A program made the position numbers and the translations under genes. A stretch of 64,000 bases of DNA, taken from the NCBI GenBank assembly GCA_004794655.1, contig SMMW01000523.1, positions 124,001 to 188,000 on the forward strand. The letters run 5' to 3'. This stretch comes from Marisa cornuarietis (lineage: Eukaryota; Mollusca; Gastropoda; Architaenioglossa; Ampullariidae). The first letter of the stretch is position 1, and the number at the start of each line of letters is the position of its first letter. Below are positions 47,821 to 59,052 of the stretch, piece after piece. Under the pieces are notes generated by a model. That model was not told the origin of the DNA and made no database searches. It saw only the letters and a list, made by a program, of their open reading frames with translations.

Positions 47821-47899
47821 CTGGCTGTAGACGGTGGAGCAGATCGACTTGAGAAGACAGAGAAAATGACCAAGGGAGTGCAGACTTGAGACAGCAGCC
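47821..47899 (-). CDS. Candidate internal exon, unknown protein
   Basis: Minus strand: CTTGTCCCCACCACCAG acceptor, then 79 bases (1 base plus 26 codons) ending AGCCAG with donor GTGACA. The peptide begins AAVSSLHSLGHFLCLLKSIC. Entry phase matches the exit phase of the candidate at 48121-48257. It is short, so the evidence is weak. Confidence 0.2.
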
Positions 47900-48120
47900 C
47901 TGGTGGTGGGGACAAGAAGATGCTCCGCACGGCACGCAGGCCGTTGGCTGTACGTGTCAGCAGGCATCAGACACCTGCAATCATCGTGTTACAGAGTACA
48001 GCCATCAGCTTGCCTTCTTATCGCATAATTCGAATTGTTTCAACAGTCAAGGTCAGGCGCTTCTCTGGTTTCCTCATTGATGGCACGTGCTCCCGTGCAA
48101 AGTTCGGTGTAGGAAATCAC

Positions 48121-48257
48121 CCCGACAGTGATGCGCAGAAGTGGAGTGCGCAAACAGCTTCGCCTTCTCTTTCCCCAATCTCCTCATCCAGGCGATCACT
48201 TATCGTACAGTACAACTCGCCATTAGTCCCAAGAACGAGATTAACCATTTGGCCTGG
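48121..48257 (-). CDS. Candidate internal exon, unknown protein
   Basis: Minus strand: ATTTCTTTAATTTTCAG is a strong acceptor. The 137 open bases give 45 codons plus 2 bases, starting PGQMVNLVLGTNGELYCTIS and continuing with an acidic stretch (DEEIGEREGE). The donor (GGG|GTGATT) is mediocre. Entry phase 0 matches the exit of the candidate at 48466-48616. Long forward frames also cover this area, so strand choice is uncertain. Confidence 0.25.
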
Positions 48258-48465
48258 CTGAAAATTAAAGAAATATTCCATGTCGATCTGATGACTAAGG
48301 GAAGGGGACGCTGGCTGAGGGTGGGGTAGGGGAGGGGGTAAGGCATACCCGGCCTCTAAAGTTAATCCATGCAATGAGAATTCCTCTACATGTTCGTCGA
48401 TATTTTACTTGGTGGCTTAAGCACCGGCTGAGATCTGAGGGGCAGAGATACTACGATTTACATAC

Positions 48466-48616
48466 CTGCAGGGCCAGTATTTTCCACATCAGCACAAGCC
48501 CTCGACTTTTAATGCCTGTGCGGGAGCGTGCGAACATCATCAGCGCCGATGCAGCAAAAGCAAGTTTACCGACAGATGGCGTCTTTAGGTCGAGGTGGCG
48601 CGATGTTATCGAGCGA
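48466..48616 (-). CDS. Candidate internal exon, unknown protein
   Basis: Minus strand: acceptor CAAGAATTGCCAG, 151 bases (1 base plus 50 codons), then the very good donor CTGCAG|GTATGT. The peptide is basic, ending SRGLVLMWKILALQ. The plus strand has a 137-codon frame (48374-48787) over the same bases, which is equally unrecognised. Confidence 0.25.
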
Positions 48617-48799
48617 CTGGCAATTCTTGTAGTCATTTCTCGGGTAGCTACCCTTTCAAGCTTATTTCATCCCAGGGATGTCACAGGAAGCAAGCCAACT
48701 ATCAATCACGATAAACGGTTAATGGAGTTGATCACGCACGATTTGAAGAAACGAATAACACAAGAAGGATTTGTTTTGACTCGCTAAGCCAGCACAGTT

Positions 48800-49770
48800 C
48801 AATCAGCAAGACAGCAAACCGAATTCTAGTTAATTTTTTTCCAAATATATTTTAGCAGGATATTTTGCCCGAATTTTCAGCGAAATGAAGAAGTATTTTT
48901 TATAGCCTTATTAATGAAGTCACAAGGAAATTGATAGCAGCTGTCGGTAAGGAAGTTCCTGGGAGGTTAATGAGACGCAGAACTATTTTATACCTCTATT
49001 TACTTCAGTTTTTCGTCAGGTAGCATGACGAGCTTTCACATTTGCTGCCAGCTGAAGAAAACTGTAAAGTTTGCTGCTATCCGCAATAAACAAAAGATAT
49101 TTTCTGTAGCCGTGTGAACACATTTCTGCACTTTATTTCCAGAGAGAGTGAGTTTAGAAAGATAAGGCCTATCGCAAAAGTCCTGTAGTTTCATTGAAAG
49201 TATTAACACAGTTTTAATTCATCTGGCCTTTTCCTCCCAGACTCGCCGTCACGTGACGAAATCGCAGCCAGGTGGCGAGGTCTTATCGTACAGGTGGGTT
49301 GGGAGCTATGATGTTTTACATCGGGGTAGTGACTAAGTTTAACCTAAGGTTAAATCATGGCCACGCACCCGGACATGTATCTGGTCGAAGGAAATGACAA
49401 GGTCACAATGTCGGGGTTAGAAGAGGAAGCAGCTAGCTGAGTGTAAGGAGGCAGATATCAGCTTAGTCTGGATACTAATCTTAATCCTGCTATGATGGTA
49501 ACGAGGGCGCCTGTCGCGTCTCCTTAACCACAGTTAACAGCAGCCGACGAGAGGATTACACGGAGTACTGACAGGTCGCCCGACATCTGCGCGACCTCAC
49601 CTGGTGTCGTGTTATGTCAGTCATCTGCCTCACCCAGTCAGGGTGTCAGTCAAGCCAGTTCTGTCAATCGGTGATCACCAGGCAAGAGTGCAGAGCGTGC
49701 GAGTGAGGCGATGACACCATTACGACCTCCACCTCTAGGCGTGGTCGGTGTCGCTTGAGGACAGTCTGTA
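48800..49770. other. Non-coding stretch
   Basis: No gene supported. TTTTCCTCCCAG and TCGTACAG|GTGGGT near 49230-49285 on the plus strand resemble splice sites around a micro-exon of about 57 bases, but nothing else supports it. Confidence 0.35.
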
Positions 49771-49773
49771 GAA

Positions 49774-49777
49774 ATGT

Positions 49778-49814
<37 letters not shown>

Positions 49815-49938
49815 TGAGTGAGTGTGGTGGTGGTATGCGTGTCTGTGAGAGAGAGAGTGAGTGTGGTGGTGGTGTGTGTGTGTGTGTGCGAGAGAGAGTG
49901 TGGTAGTGTGTGTGTGTGAGAGAGTGAGTGTGGTGGTG

Positions 49939-49969
<31 letters not shown>

Positions 49970-50300
49970 TGAGTGTGGTAGTGTGTGTGTGTGTGTGAGA
50001 GAGATAGAGTGAGTGAGTTGGTAGTGTATGTGTGTGTGAGAGAGAGAGTGAGTGTGGTGGTGTGTGTGAGAGAGAGTGAGTGAGTGTGTTGGTAGTGTAT
50101 GTGTGTGTGAGAGAGTGAGTGTGGTGGTGTGTGAGAGAGAGAGAGTGAGTGTGGTAGTGTGTGTGTGTGTGTGAGAGAGAGTGAGTGTGGTAGTGTGTGT
50201 GTGTGAGAGAGAGAGTGAGTGTGGTAGTGTGTGTGTGAGAGAGAAATAGAGAGTGTGGTGGTGGTGTGTGTGTGTGTGTGTGTTTGAGAGAGAGAGAGAA
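49774..50300 (+). repeat. Compound (GT)n/(GA)n minisatellite
   Basis: Blocks of GTGTGTGTG, GAGAGAGAG and GTGAGTGTGGTGGTG alternate about 12 times, giving a variable-length higher-order unit of about 35-55 bp. The 238-codon reverse frame is a low-complexity Ser/His/Thr/Leu string, not a gene. Confidence 0.95.
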
Positions 50301-50309
50301 ATGAATTCT

Positions 50310-51670
50310 CACTTTACTTATGTGTGACTGAGAGATGATAATGACATGTTTGTGTTTGAACCTCACAGCCTCGCTTTAGGAGCACCAAGATCTACTCCAC
50401 ACAAGAATTTGTCAGTGCACATGTTATCACAATAAAGGTTGTCTTCTCCTGCTAACTTGCCAACAGTTCTGAGCTTATTTTACTGTGCGACACCGGTTGT
50501 CCTCCATTCAGTTTTGGTGATAGTAATATTGACCTCCATTCCTTTAATTGTTGTTATAATCACACGGTACTGTAGAAAGTTTCTGCAGAAAGTACGAGAG
50601 AATTCCTCGCCATTTCAAGCACAAGAGGAAGTGAAAAATGCATGTTCATGCACGAGTGTAGGACAAGGTGCACTTTGGAGTCAAAAATCGACATTGACAA
50701 AAAGTCATGCTCTTTCGCGATGCGCGACTTAAATGTCAGGGTGTGTACACAAAGATTTTGTTCACCATCCTAAAGATCGCAACACAGTCCATCAACTAGC
50801 GCAGACATGAAAACAAACTCACATACTACATCGGCACACAAATCAACCTAGGGTCATTCTGTCAACCTCATTCCGTAGTTCTGTTTAGAATGTCACACAC
50901 CCAGCGATTATTTTTACTTATACTTTCGACTGTGTAATTTTTCCAGATGTGTTGAGGTTTGTTCTTTGTCTGAACCCAAGCAAAAGTTTGTTTTCTTCAA
51001 AAGTAACATCAGTATGTATTTATACACCTGCTTCTGGAAATGGTTATACAGCACGTGTCTACATAGCTTAATATCTAAGAAAGCAATTCTACCTTGCTAT
51101 AATTTTGTAATGAAGGGAAAGGGAGGTAGAAGAAGAAGGAACCAGAGCACCCGGACAACATCCCCGACGGAATCCACATCCAGAGTGTGCATACTCCGAG
51201 ACTGGTCCCGAAGCCAGGATGTCCCCAGCACAGGTAATCAGCTGATTCCGTATACTTTCACACGCGGGCGTCTACAGAGCTGCTCCTGTAGGAATTTGTA
51301 CACCTGCTTCTATGCTTCACTCACCTGCTGACACACCGCTGGAGACAGGCGTCGCTGGTTCCTCGGAATTTTTCCCTAACTTCTACCGATTTACTGCCTT
51401 CCTGAGACCACGGGGGCTCGCGCCGATGTCTCAGGTAGATAAAGGTGTAAGTGGATCTTGGTGTTTCTGGCACGCTGAGTAGCGGTTCGTGGTGTCAGGT
51501 CTCCACAAAAACACTCCCGCTAGAGACAGGAGTAGCCGTGACTGCCACCGGTCTGACGGGACGACAGAAGACAACAGCAGACGACAGGAGGGCGATCACG
51601 CAACGGAATGTTCTTTCCGCATGACTGTAAATGTTGTGTGGGTGCCGTTCATGTATACCTGAGGGCGATG
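50310..51670. other. Non-coding stretch
   Basis: No supported gene. A frame at 50966-51331 (121 codons) has no recognisable domain. Confidence 0.4.
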
Positions 51671-51675
51671 AGAGG

Positions 51676-51829
51676 AGTTGTCAGCTGCTCACCTGTGCAC
51701 CTGTGTTGTTTTATCTTGGTTACGCCGCACACTTTTCATGCACGGCCCCTGGCACACCTGTGCGGATACCGACAAGGAGTGAAGAGTTCTCTTGTTGGTG
51801 GAGTTGTCCGCTGTAGCTGTGGTGAAGGC
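51676..51829 (+). repeat. 154-bp direct repeat, copy 1
   Basis: Shares AGCTGCTCACCTGTGCAC, GGTTACGCCGCACACTTTTC, ACACCTGTGCGGATACC and GGAGTTGTCCGCTG with the copy at 58224-58378. By eye about nine bases in ten agree and there is almost no length change. No repeat termini are seen, so it could be a duplicated promoter/5' exon segment or an uncharacterised interspersed repeat. Confidence 0.85.
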
Positions 51830-52860
51830 TGAAGCAGAGTATTCGCGAATGCTGTATCTCTAACCATCCATTGTCAATGAGTCACTCACTGCCTCACTCT
51901 CTGCCTCTTGGCGTGGACGGTTGTAAGAAAAAAAAAGCCCCCCCCCCTCTCGCCCTCTCACTACGTGGACATCTTCACGCTCGGTACGTCAACTTCCGCT
52001 GTAGTTTTATTTTTCTACTATGTCCTTTCGGGCTCCAGAGGCGGTAACTCTGAACTAGAGGGAACAATGTCTTTGAGGTAGCTATGGATCAGAAGCTATG
52101 CGGGATGGTATGGCTGACAAAGACCTTGGAAGTCAGGTCTGTCTCGTCTTTCCATACCTGTGGAACGTTCCCTGGGGCTCGCACTTTTGTCTGAGGTAAA
52201 CCAACACCAGGAGCAGAATAATGCCCACGGTCCGTACCTGCGGCGTTACTATCCGTCCTTCTCGTGTCTTGTTACCTAAACTCTGACCCTTCTTCTTCGT
52301 CTGTCTCATCAAAAAGCTTGTGCAGGCAGAGTCTAACTTACTGGGCAGTCTTCTTCTTGTCTTTCGCCTTTTCCCACCTGCAGACCACCTGTCAGCAGGC
52401 AGTCTTCTGTAGAGTGTCTACAGGCCCCGTACAGGTTGATGTGGAGGGGGTACCCGTGTCAGAAATCCCCCTTGCCTCACGAATCCCCCTCTAAAATGCG
52501 CATGTGTCATATTTAAATATAATTTAATCGGGCGCTTTTTCTTGAGGTATGACATGTTTGTCAAAGTCTAAGTTAAAGTATTTAAATATTTAAATCTGAC
52601 GCATGCGCATTATAGAGGCGAAGTTGTGAGGCATGGGCCATTTCTGAGCACATGACACCTGCAAAGACCAAAGCTTCGCCCTGTGTTCCTGAAGGAGCCT
52701 GACTTCCTGTATGACGTGCTGCGCAGTCTGTAACGCGGCCCACACGTGACCACACGAGCAGGGCACGAGGTGTAGCTAACGGTAGAAAGGTATTAGCCTG
52801 TCGTGCCCTGTCCTGAGGGGCAAAGGGATCACCTGGTTTGGTCTGTACAAATGATGGTTA
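51830..52860. other. Non-coding stretch, fairly CpG-rich
   Basis: No exon can be supported. A poly-C run lies at 51940. At 52493-52625 related AAATGCGCATG and GACGCATGCGCATTATAGAG strings face each other around an AAATATTTAAAT core, a loose inverted repeat. Confidence 0.4.
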
Positions 52861-52864
52861 TTGT

Positions 52865-53348
52865 CTGGTGTCCTAAAGTTTGGTGTGGGGGGGGGGTTCT
52901 GATGGTTTTCATTTCTGCGACACTGATTTTGTTCTCTTCCTGTTTATTTTCAGTTTTCATTTCCGTCAGCCTGTTCATTGCCTTCGATACCACAGTGTGA
53001 GGGCATCGATTGCAGGACCATTTTAAGACGTGTGGTGTTTCTCTGACCTGCTGTCAGCGTAGGTGTCTGGTTACTGCTAATAAGTGTTGGCAGATTGCAG
53101 CAAAGCTGGTGTCCTAAAGTTTGGTGGGGGGGGGGGGGTTCTGATGGTTTTCATTTCTGCGACACTGATTTTGCTCTCTTCCTGTTTATTTTCAGTTTTC
53201 ATTTCCGTCAGCCTGTTCATTGCCTTCGATACCACAGTGTGAGGGCATCGACTGCAGGACCATTTTAAGACGTGTGGTGTTTCTCTGACCTGCTGTCAGC
53301 GTAGGTGTCTGGTTACTGCTAATAAGTGTTGGCAGATTGCAGCAAAGC
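52865..53348 (+). repeat. 241-bp tandem duplication, two near-identical copies
   Basis: Copy 1 (52865-53105) and copy 2 (53106-53348) both run from CTGGTGTCCTAAAGTTTGGT to GCAGATTGCAGCAAAG. They differ in poly-G length and only a couple of substitutions, so the duplication is recent. Each copy contains a splice-acceptor-like string (TTCCTGTTTATTTTCAG), but no open frame plus donor supports an exon. Confidence 0.95.
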
Positions 53349-53349
53349 T

Positions 53350-56300
53350 ATAACTATGTAAGCCCGTATCCCTGATTCTCAAGACTATAACTGTGCAAGC
53401 CATATTTCTTCTTCAGTCAGGGTCGGGTATCTTCAAGGATTCTCTTGCTTAGGTCACTGCGTTAGTCCTTGGCTGTAAAATTGAGAACTGGTGTACTGAT
53501 CGCCAAATCGTCGTAACCAGGTGGTGAATCCTGAGCATACCTGACCACTAGGTGTCTGAGCACTGTTGAAGTACATCACAAGACTCTGATCTCCTGACTG
53601 GGTTGGAAAGGGAAAAAATAAAATTCGTCTCTCATTGCAAGAACATTGATGTTACCATAGAGACAGAATTGCGCGGACCTGCCGCACAGTGATACCTGGC
53701 ACCAGCTGCGAAACTCGATGATGCAGGTAGCCTATATTTAAAAGCATTTGCAGTAACAGATTTGACATAAGTGACATAGGAACTAAACACCTGGACAAGG
53801 CTGTTTAAATATTCTTGTCCTTTCCCACACAAAGGTGTCCATAGCAACCGCTTATATAGGCTCGGAAATTCGCGGGTGTTTTTTTTAATTCTCCTTGTAT
53901 AAGTGTTACGACTCCGATGAAACTTGAATGTCTCTCAATCTTTTAACAGAACAGTGACAAGGCTTCGTACTCAAGTCCTGAAGAATAGCCGTTGTGCATT
54001 CTTCTGATGGGATATGTGAATAGAACCCTAATCCCGTGTAACCCTTCACAGGACTGAAAGTAGTTTATTTCTCTGTTGATGAGGTTAACTTCATAATTAG
54101 CTCCTAAAGAACACTGCTTAGAGTGGTTATCTTTTATTGTACTTGTGAACTTTTCTCGACATATGACTTATGCTTAGATACTTTGTGCTCTTAGCTGCTG
54201 GAAGATAAACAATTAATTCCCTTCTGGTCGTTTTTTGTTTTTTTGGCACCTTTAATCAGGCAGCAGCCGTTAATTCCCAGCTTTCCGATCAGCTAAAGCT
54301 AGACACCAGCAGTGTCGAACCTGCACCTGTCTGGTCAGCTGCTGGCTAAGAAGCTTCTTTTGAATGAACCAGCATTCATGCAGCACAGGCACGTGAAGCA
54401 ATGCGAAACTCCTATGGAAGGGTCAACGAGGTGCCTACCCCTTTTCATCCCTTACCAACCCCTGTGCTAAAGACCTTGAATAGTCAGTATGGGTGGAAGT
54501 AACAAATCAAGTTTCTCATCCAACTGAGCCTGGCGGGTTGCCGAGCATTCAGACTCGGGCGGTATTTAACGCAGCAGACTCTCAACCCACTCCCAAACTC
54601 CGTGTTCAAGCTAGCGTGTCCACACGTGAATAACACGTTATTAATAACCTGACCAGCCGCAGCTACACGCCACGGCGAGGACGCGGTGATCCGTGAAGAG
54701 GGTCGCGGTCAGGCGACGCTCTGGTAGTCACGTGAGGTCCTTGACAGCTCGGCTGCTGGTTGTGGTGGTGAGGGTAGGCTTGCGGTTAGAATGGCTTTAG
54801 ATAGCCACACCCTGGCAGTCACTTGTCGTCCGGTAACTGATGACCTCCGGTCAGTGTGTCAATGATGTCAGTATCAGCACGGACCTTCCTTACTGGATAA
54901 GCGACTCAGGGTCATGTCCGGTGTAAGTCTCGGCTTTCCTTTAGACAAGCCTCGTGTTTCCGGTTTTTTGTTTGCATACCTTAAATAAATTCTTAAAGTA
55001 GATGTTTTGTTTTAGTAACAGAACAATCTATACAATTGTTTCCAAAAAAATCGAAAACAATGTTTTTTTAATTGTTAGTGGTCAAACAAGTCAATACCAT
55101 CTGTTGTGACGATGTTTTTATTTTATAAAATTGTTGAAAAATCTAAATACGTTTTCTATAAACAAACAGAATACATTTTACAGCAAATACTGTTTATTTT
55201 GCAATCAATCTTCTTTAACAAGGTTATGATGACAGAAAAGCCTAATTACTCACTTCTAAAATTTCTTCTACATTAGGAAGATCCGCCATTTTTACAGAAA
55301 ACTGAAGCGAAAACTCTTCGTTGTTAGGGTTTGTTACGATTGGTCACTCGTATGATAAGCAAAGAGGCAACAAATGAGAGACACTTATCCAGTGAATGAA
55401 GGTCCGTGACGGAACTCGCCTGCTTAGAAAAAGAAATGGCGGGTGATTAAGCATTAGCGTGAGAAGAGCAGTAAAATTATCTACTAGCACAGAACGTGTA
55501 TTCCATGTTCAGAAGAGAGGCTGAGGAAAAGCAGACGACAAAGGATATAATTAATTTTTGTAACGTTGTGCTGCACGAGCCGACAGGTCGTTAACATGTT
55601 CTGTCGCCGCGTGACAACTATCTTTGATTTGTCCGGCTTCATTTTAATCGGGAGAAGATTAATAAGATGACACTAGGTCAGTTAATTAAGTGAGCGGAGA
55701 GTTTGATGTAAATAATACACTCGTAACTACGGCAGGCACAATCGCCTCGGTTCTGGACTACGAAAGATGGAGTGACGAAAGATAACCCTTTTTACTTCGG
55801 AAATTTGTGATAAGTTCTCCTGCTGTTTTTATTTTTCCCCCAGAAAGCAATAATCCTGCTTTTTTTTTTTGGTCAAAACTATTAAAAGCTTGTTCTAGCA
55901 CAAACCGTTTTTAAACATCTGCTTTCTTGCGACTCTATGATCAGCTTTAATGTGCGATTTCTGCGGATATGAAATGTGTTTCAGTTGTCTTAAGTGCTTG
56001 CAGATATCACTTCACTGTCAGAAGAGAGGCCGGAGTGTTTCTACGTGGTGTCGTATCAACAACTAAGTGAATGATGGAAAAAATAAATGAGGTGTATATT
56101 GTATCCTGCTCTCAGATCCCAACAGAACGATTATTATTACTACTGCGCCTTGTTCTTAGGGAGTTATGGTAATGGCTGTGCTTTAATTACATCCGGGGAT
56201 TTCAGGAACCTACGCGCGTCGGCGACTTCCTTCACTCTCACACCCCCGCGCACGCGCGCGCGCGCACACACACACACACACCCCTAATTACTTAACACAT

Positions 56301-56970
56301 AAAGGCAGTACATACATGTAGTAAATATATGCATACAAGCTGACAGAAAAGCAGACATGCCTATAATATATTCAATCGCAAACAGATCAAAGAAAGTCAC
56401 GCACATTGACAACTGCACGTGTGTCTGAAACAACTTTTATATTTTACCTCAGTTCACCTGCACCCATAAAACCTAAGTGCATCTGCACACGTGTCGGGGA
56501 GAAAAGTTAAAATGGTAATATTCGCTAGAGTTTGTGTTTTCGGCCATAGTGCCCAGCAACACTGGCTAAAGTACAAGGGAACAGTAAAATAAAGAACGGT
56601 AGAAATTGTGTACTGTGACTGCTGACATACCTGTTATATTCAGTTAGCAGGTAGAGTTCCCTGAAAGATTACCAAAAGTTTCTTGCAGCGTGAAAGAACG
56701 CGAGTCAAGCACAGAGAGAGAGAGATGAGGGGGGGGGGACTTGACATCGGTGAACGAGCATTAAGGACGACAGGGGCGAGGAAGGTGCCTCCGCATTTTT
56801 CAACATCATCGTCCTCACACGCGGTGGAGTTGCTATTCTCGTGTTGTCATCGACGGTAGTCAGTCCATCCATCACGGGACACGATTTGCATACAGGAACA
56901 ATTTGGGGTTCGGACAGGACGCGGGCTGGGGGTCCGAAAGTGTAAAGACTGCGAAGGAACTGAAAACTAG
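53350..56970. other. Long non-coding stretch
   Basis: No gene recognised. It includes an AT-rich part at 54960-55300, T runs at 55860, and a (CG)n-(CA)n tract at 56250-56282. Open frames are all under 75 codons apart from one of 91 at 56705-56980. Confidence 0.4.
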
Positions 56971-57085
56971 TGTCAGACAATAGTGGGCGGGTTGTCCTCT
57001 CTGTCTCTCGCGTGTCTTAGTCTACTGCTGTCGGAGAATAATGGGCGGGTTGTCCTCTCTGTCTCTCACGTTTCTAATTCTATGT
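56971..57085 (+). repeat. 58-bp tandem duplication with GGGCGGG
   Basis: TGTCAGACAATAGTGGGCGG and TGTCGGAGAATAATGGGCGG start two copies 58 bases apart, both continuing GTTGTCCTCTCTGTCTCTC. Each carries an Sp1-type GGGCGGG box. Confidence 0.8.
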
Positions 57086-57711
57086 AGACACCATGTTCCC
57101 TCACCGCCACTACTACCATCACCACTTCCCAGCCTTTCTTGTAAAACAGTTCGCCTTGTGTTCAGCTCAGTGACACGTTATGACGGTGTGTGTGTGTGTG
57201 TGAGAGAGAGCAGGGTAAATTATGCTTTTTCTTGTACATCCATTTAGAAATAAAATAAATAAACAAATAAAAAAAATCGATATGTAAATATTTACATAAC
57301 ATGCAGTAGGAAAGAGCCCAAGAGTGTCATGAAGTTACTGTCCCAGCAAGTCGCCAAATAACCAATGAACGATAAGATAGGAAATAAATGAATGGATAAA
57401 AATAATTACAAATGACTCAATTCCTTACTCTAAAAGACTCAGGAATATACGCTAAACAATACAGGAATATGTATTTATTGTAAAGAACATAGGAACAGGT
57501 CGTCACTCTACAAGACGCTTCTTCCTCATTCATTCCTCCCTACTCTACTCGCCAACTTCTAGGAACGGTGTTTTCAAGCGTGCTGTAGTTTTTCAACGTG
57601 CAGGTGACATTTCACCTGTCGCAATTCATTACTGCTAGGTAGTCACCTGCGCTTTCCTTGCCCCGCGCGCGCGCCTCGGTCATCTCCCGTGGTCCCCCCC
57701 CCCCACCACCC

Positions 57712-57780
57712 CCTAGCACGAGGGTCGTCCCGAGCTTGCCAAGACGAGGCGAGAGCCGCTGAGCCACTCTGACACGAGGC
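57712..57780 (-). mobile_element. Possible tRNA-derived SINE head
   Basis: On the minus strand GAGTGGCTCAGCGGCTCTCG contains an A box fitting TRGYNNANNGG, followed by CTTGGCAAGCTCGGGACGAC. No good B box is present. It may be a SINE fragment within the CpG-rich region. Confidence 0.25.
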
Positions 57781-58223
57781 TTTTTCGTGTACGGCTGGCT
57801 GTGGGTACTTAGCCTCGTATACAACACTGTGCCAGCCTATAGACGACAGGCACAGCCCCAGTCGCTTGGTGGGAACGTAGTCAGTCACACCGCGGCCCTC
57901 GACAGCCACGCTGGAGTTTGGAGGTGCGACACACGTGTCCTCTCGCTGTGTGCCACAGCCTGCCCCCAACTTTTGTTTGCTTTGCCCCCCCCCACCCAGC
58001 CACCCCCCTTGTGTGTGTGCGCGACTGAGCAGCTCATGCATATTCACGTTGCAATCCAACCAATCAGAATCGACCGCCAATCTGTGTTCTTCGCCGTACG
58101 CCGCCAAGAAAGTTGGGGCAAAACAAACAACGTCGGGCCGCGGAGAGCGTAGGTCGTCGCTAGGCCGCCTCTCTTCTCTTCTCTTTACCCCCACCTCCCT
58201 GATTGGGGGTTTGTACGCTTGCC

Positions 58224-58378
58224 AGTTGTACGCTGCTCACCTGTGCACGTGTGTTGTCTTACCTTGGTTACGCCGCACACTTTTCATGTACGGCCCTTGT
58301 CACACCTGTGCGGATACCGGCGAGGAGTAAAGTGTTCTCTTTGCTGGTGGAGTTGTCCGCTGCAGCTGCGGTGAAGGG
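58224..58378 (+). repeat. 154-bp direct repeat, copy 2
   Basis: Matches 51676-51829 (see that entry). It sits 557 bases upstream of the start codon at 58935, within the putative promoter/5' UTR. Long open frames crossing both copies are not conserved in a way that implies protein. Confidence 0.85.
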
Positions 58379-58934
58379 TTCGCGGGACCCCCCCCCTCCC
58401 CTGATTGGTACTAATTGCAACGAGTGTGTACGAGGGACCCCGTTGTGTGGGGTCTGTGCTTCAGAACTACGTCAGGCGCTGCACGCCACGCATCGCGTCG
58501 TTTTGACGTTCGGTGCTCGCTCCTGCTGTGCGACGACAACTTTCACAGAGTTGTGGTTCTTTAACTGGTTTCTACGTGTTTGGAGCCCCCACCCGCCCTA
58601 CAGGCGCGTGCACGCGCGTGCGGATAGCTTCATTATGACGTAAACAGCTCACCTGTCGGGCACAGGTGTTGCTGGTCTTAAGTGATTAGTAGCTGTGGTG
58701 TTATTTCTTCACGGGGGAGTTCGGATTACCTCACACCCCCCCCCTCCCACCATCCGTGAAGGTGGTTCGTTACGTTTGAACAGATTTGTGTGGAACCTGC
58801 CAGACGCCGGCAACAACAAGACGAGAACTACAAAGCTTGTTTTTGCCGACAAGACATCGCAGTCGTCTGTGACGCCGACAGCTTGCGGAGTACTCAGAGC
58901 GGAGTGTGTACGTGACCTCTGACCCCGTGAGACC

Positions 58935-59052
58935 ATGATGGAGTTAGGAGCTACGGTGATGCTTGGCCTGACCCTCGCCTGTCTCGTCTTGGCGGCGGAG
59001 GTCTGCTGCTGGCAGAAGGAGTGGAACCCCAACACTGTCACCCGACTGTCAG
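58935..59052 (+). CDS. First coding exon of a secreted or membrane protein, partial
   Basis: The ATG is in strong context (ACCATGATGG, A at -3) and preceded by an in-frame TGA at 58920-58922, which fixes the start. The 39 full codons read MMELGATVMLGLTLACLVLA then AEVCCWQKEWNPNTVTRLS. Residues 9-21 form a hydrophobic core ending in small residues, a typical signal peptide with cleavage likely near Ala20-Glu22. The mature part begins with a Cys-Cys-Trp group. The exon ends TCAG at a consensus donor (GTAAGA). The intron is phase 1, as usual after signal-peptide exons, and reading through would stop within ten codons. The next exon is not identified in the remaining 4.9 kb. The protein family is not recognisable from 39 residues. 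The upstream region is CpG-rich with CCAAT boxes. Confidence 0.75.

Larger units (their letters stand above)
57640..58934 (+). promoter_or_regulatory. CpG-rich promoter and 5' UTR of the secreted-protein gene
   Basis: CpG is much denser here than in most of the window (CCCCGCGCGCGCGCC, GACGAGGCGAGAGCCG and many others). There is one forward CCAAT box (58060-58064, CCAATCAG) and two reversed ones (ATTGG at 58202-58206 and 58404-58408), an NF-Y arrangement common in animal promoters. No TATA box stands out. The region holds copy 2 of the 154-bp direct repeat (58224-58378). Poly-C runs at 57696, 57985, 58388 and 58737 break it up. An in-frame TGA at 58920 ends any upstream reading into the start codon. 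The transcription start site cannot be placed. Confidence 0.5.

Noticed and set aside
49650..50366. 238-codon reverse-strand frame
   Set aside because: Ser/His/Thr/Leu low-complexity translation of the GT/GA array.
57643..58643. Open frames of 121-183 codons in the CpG-rich region
   Set aside because: They overlap on both strands in stop-poor GC-rich DNA, translate poly-C runs, and differ between the two copies of the 154-bp repeat.
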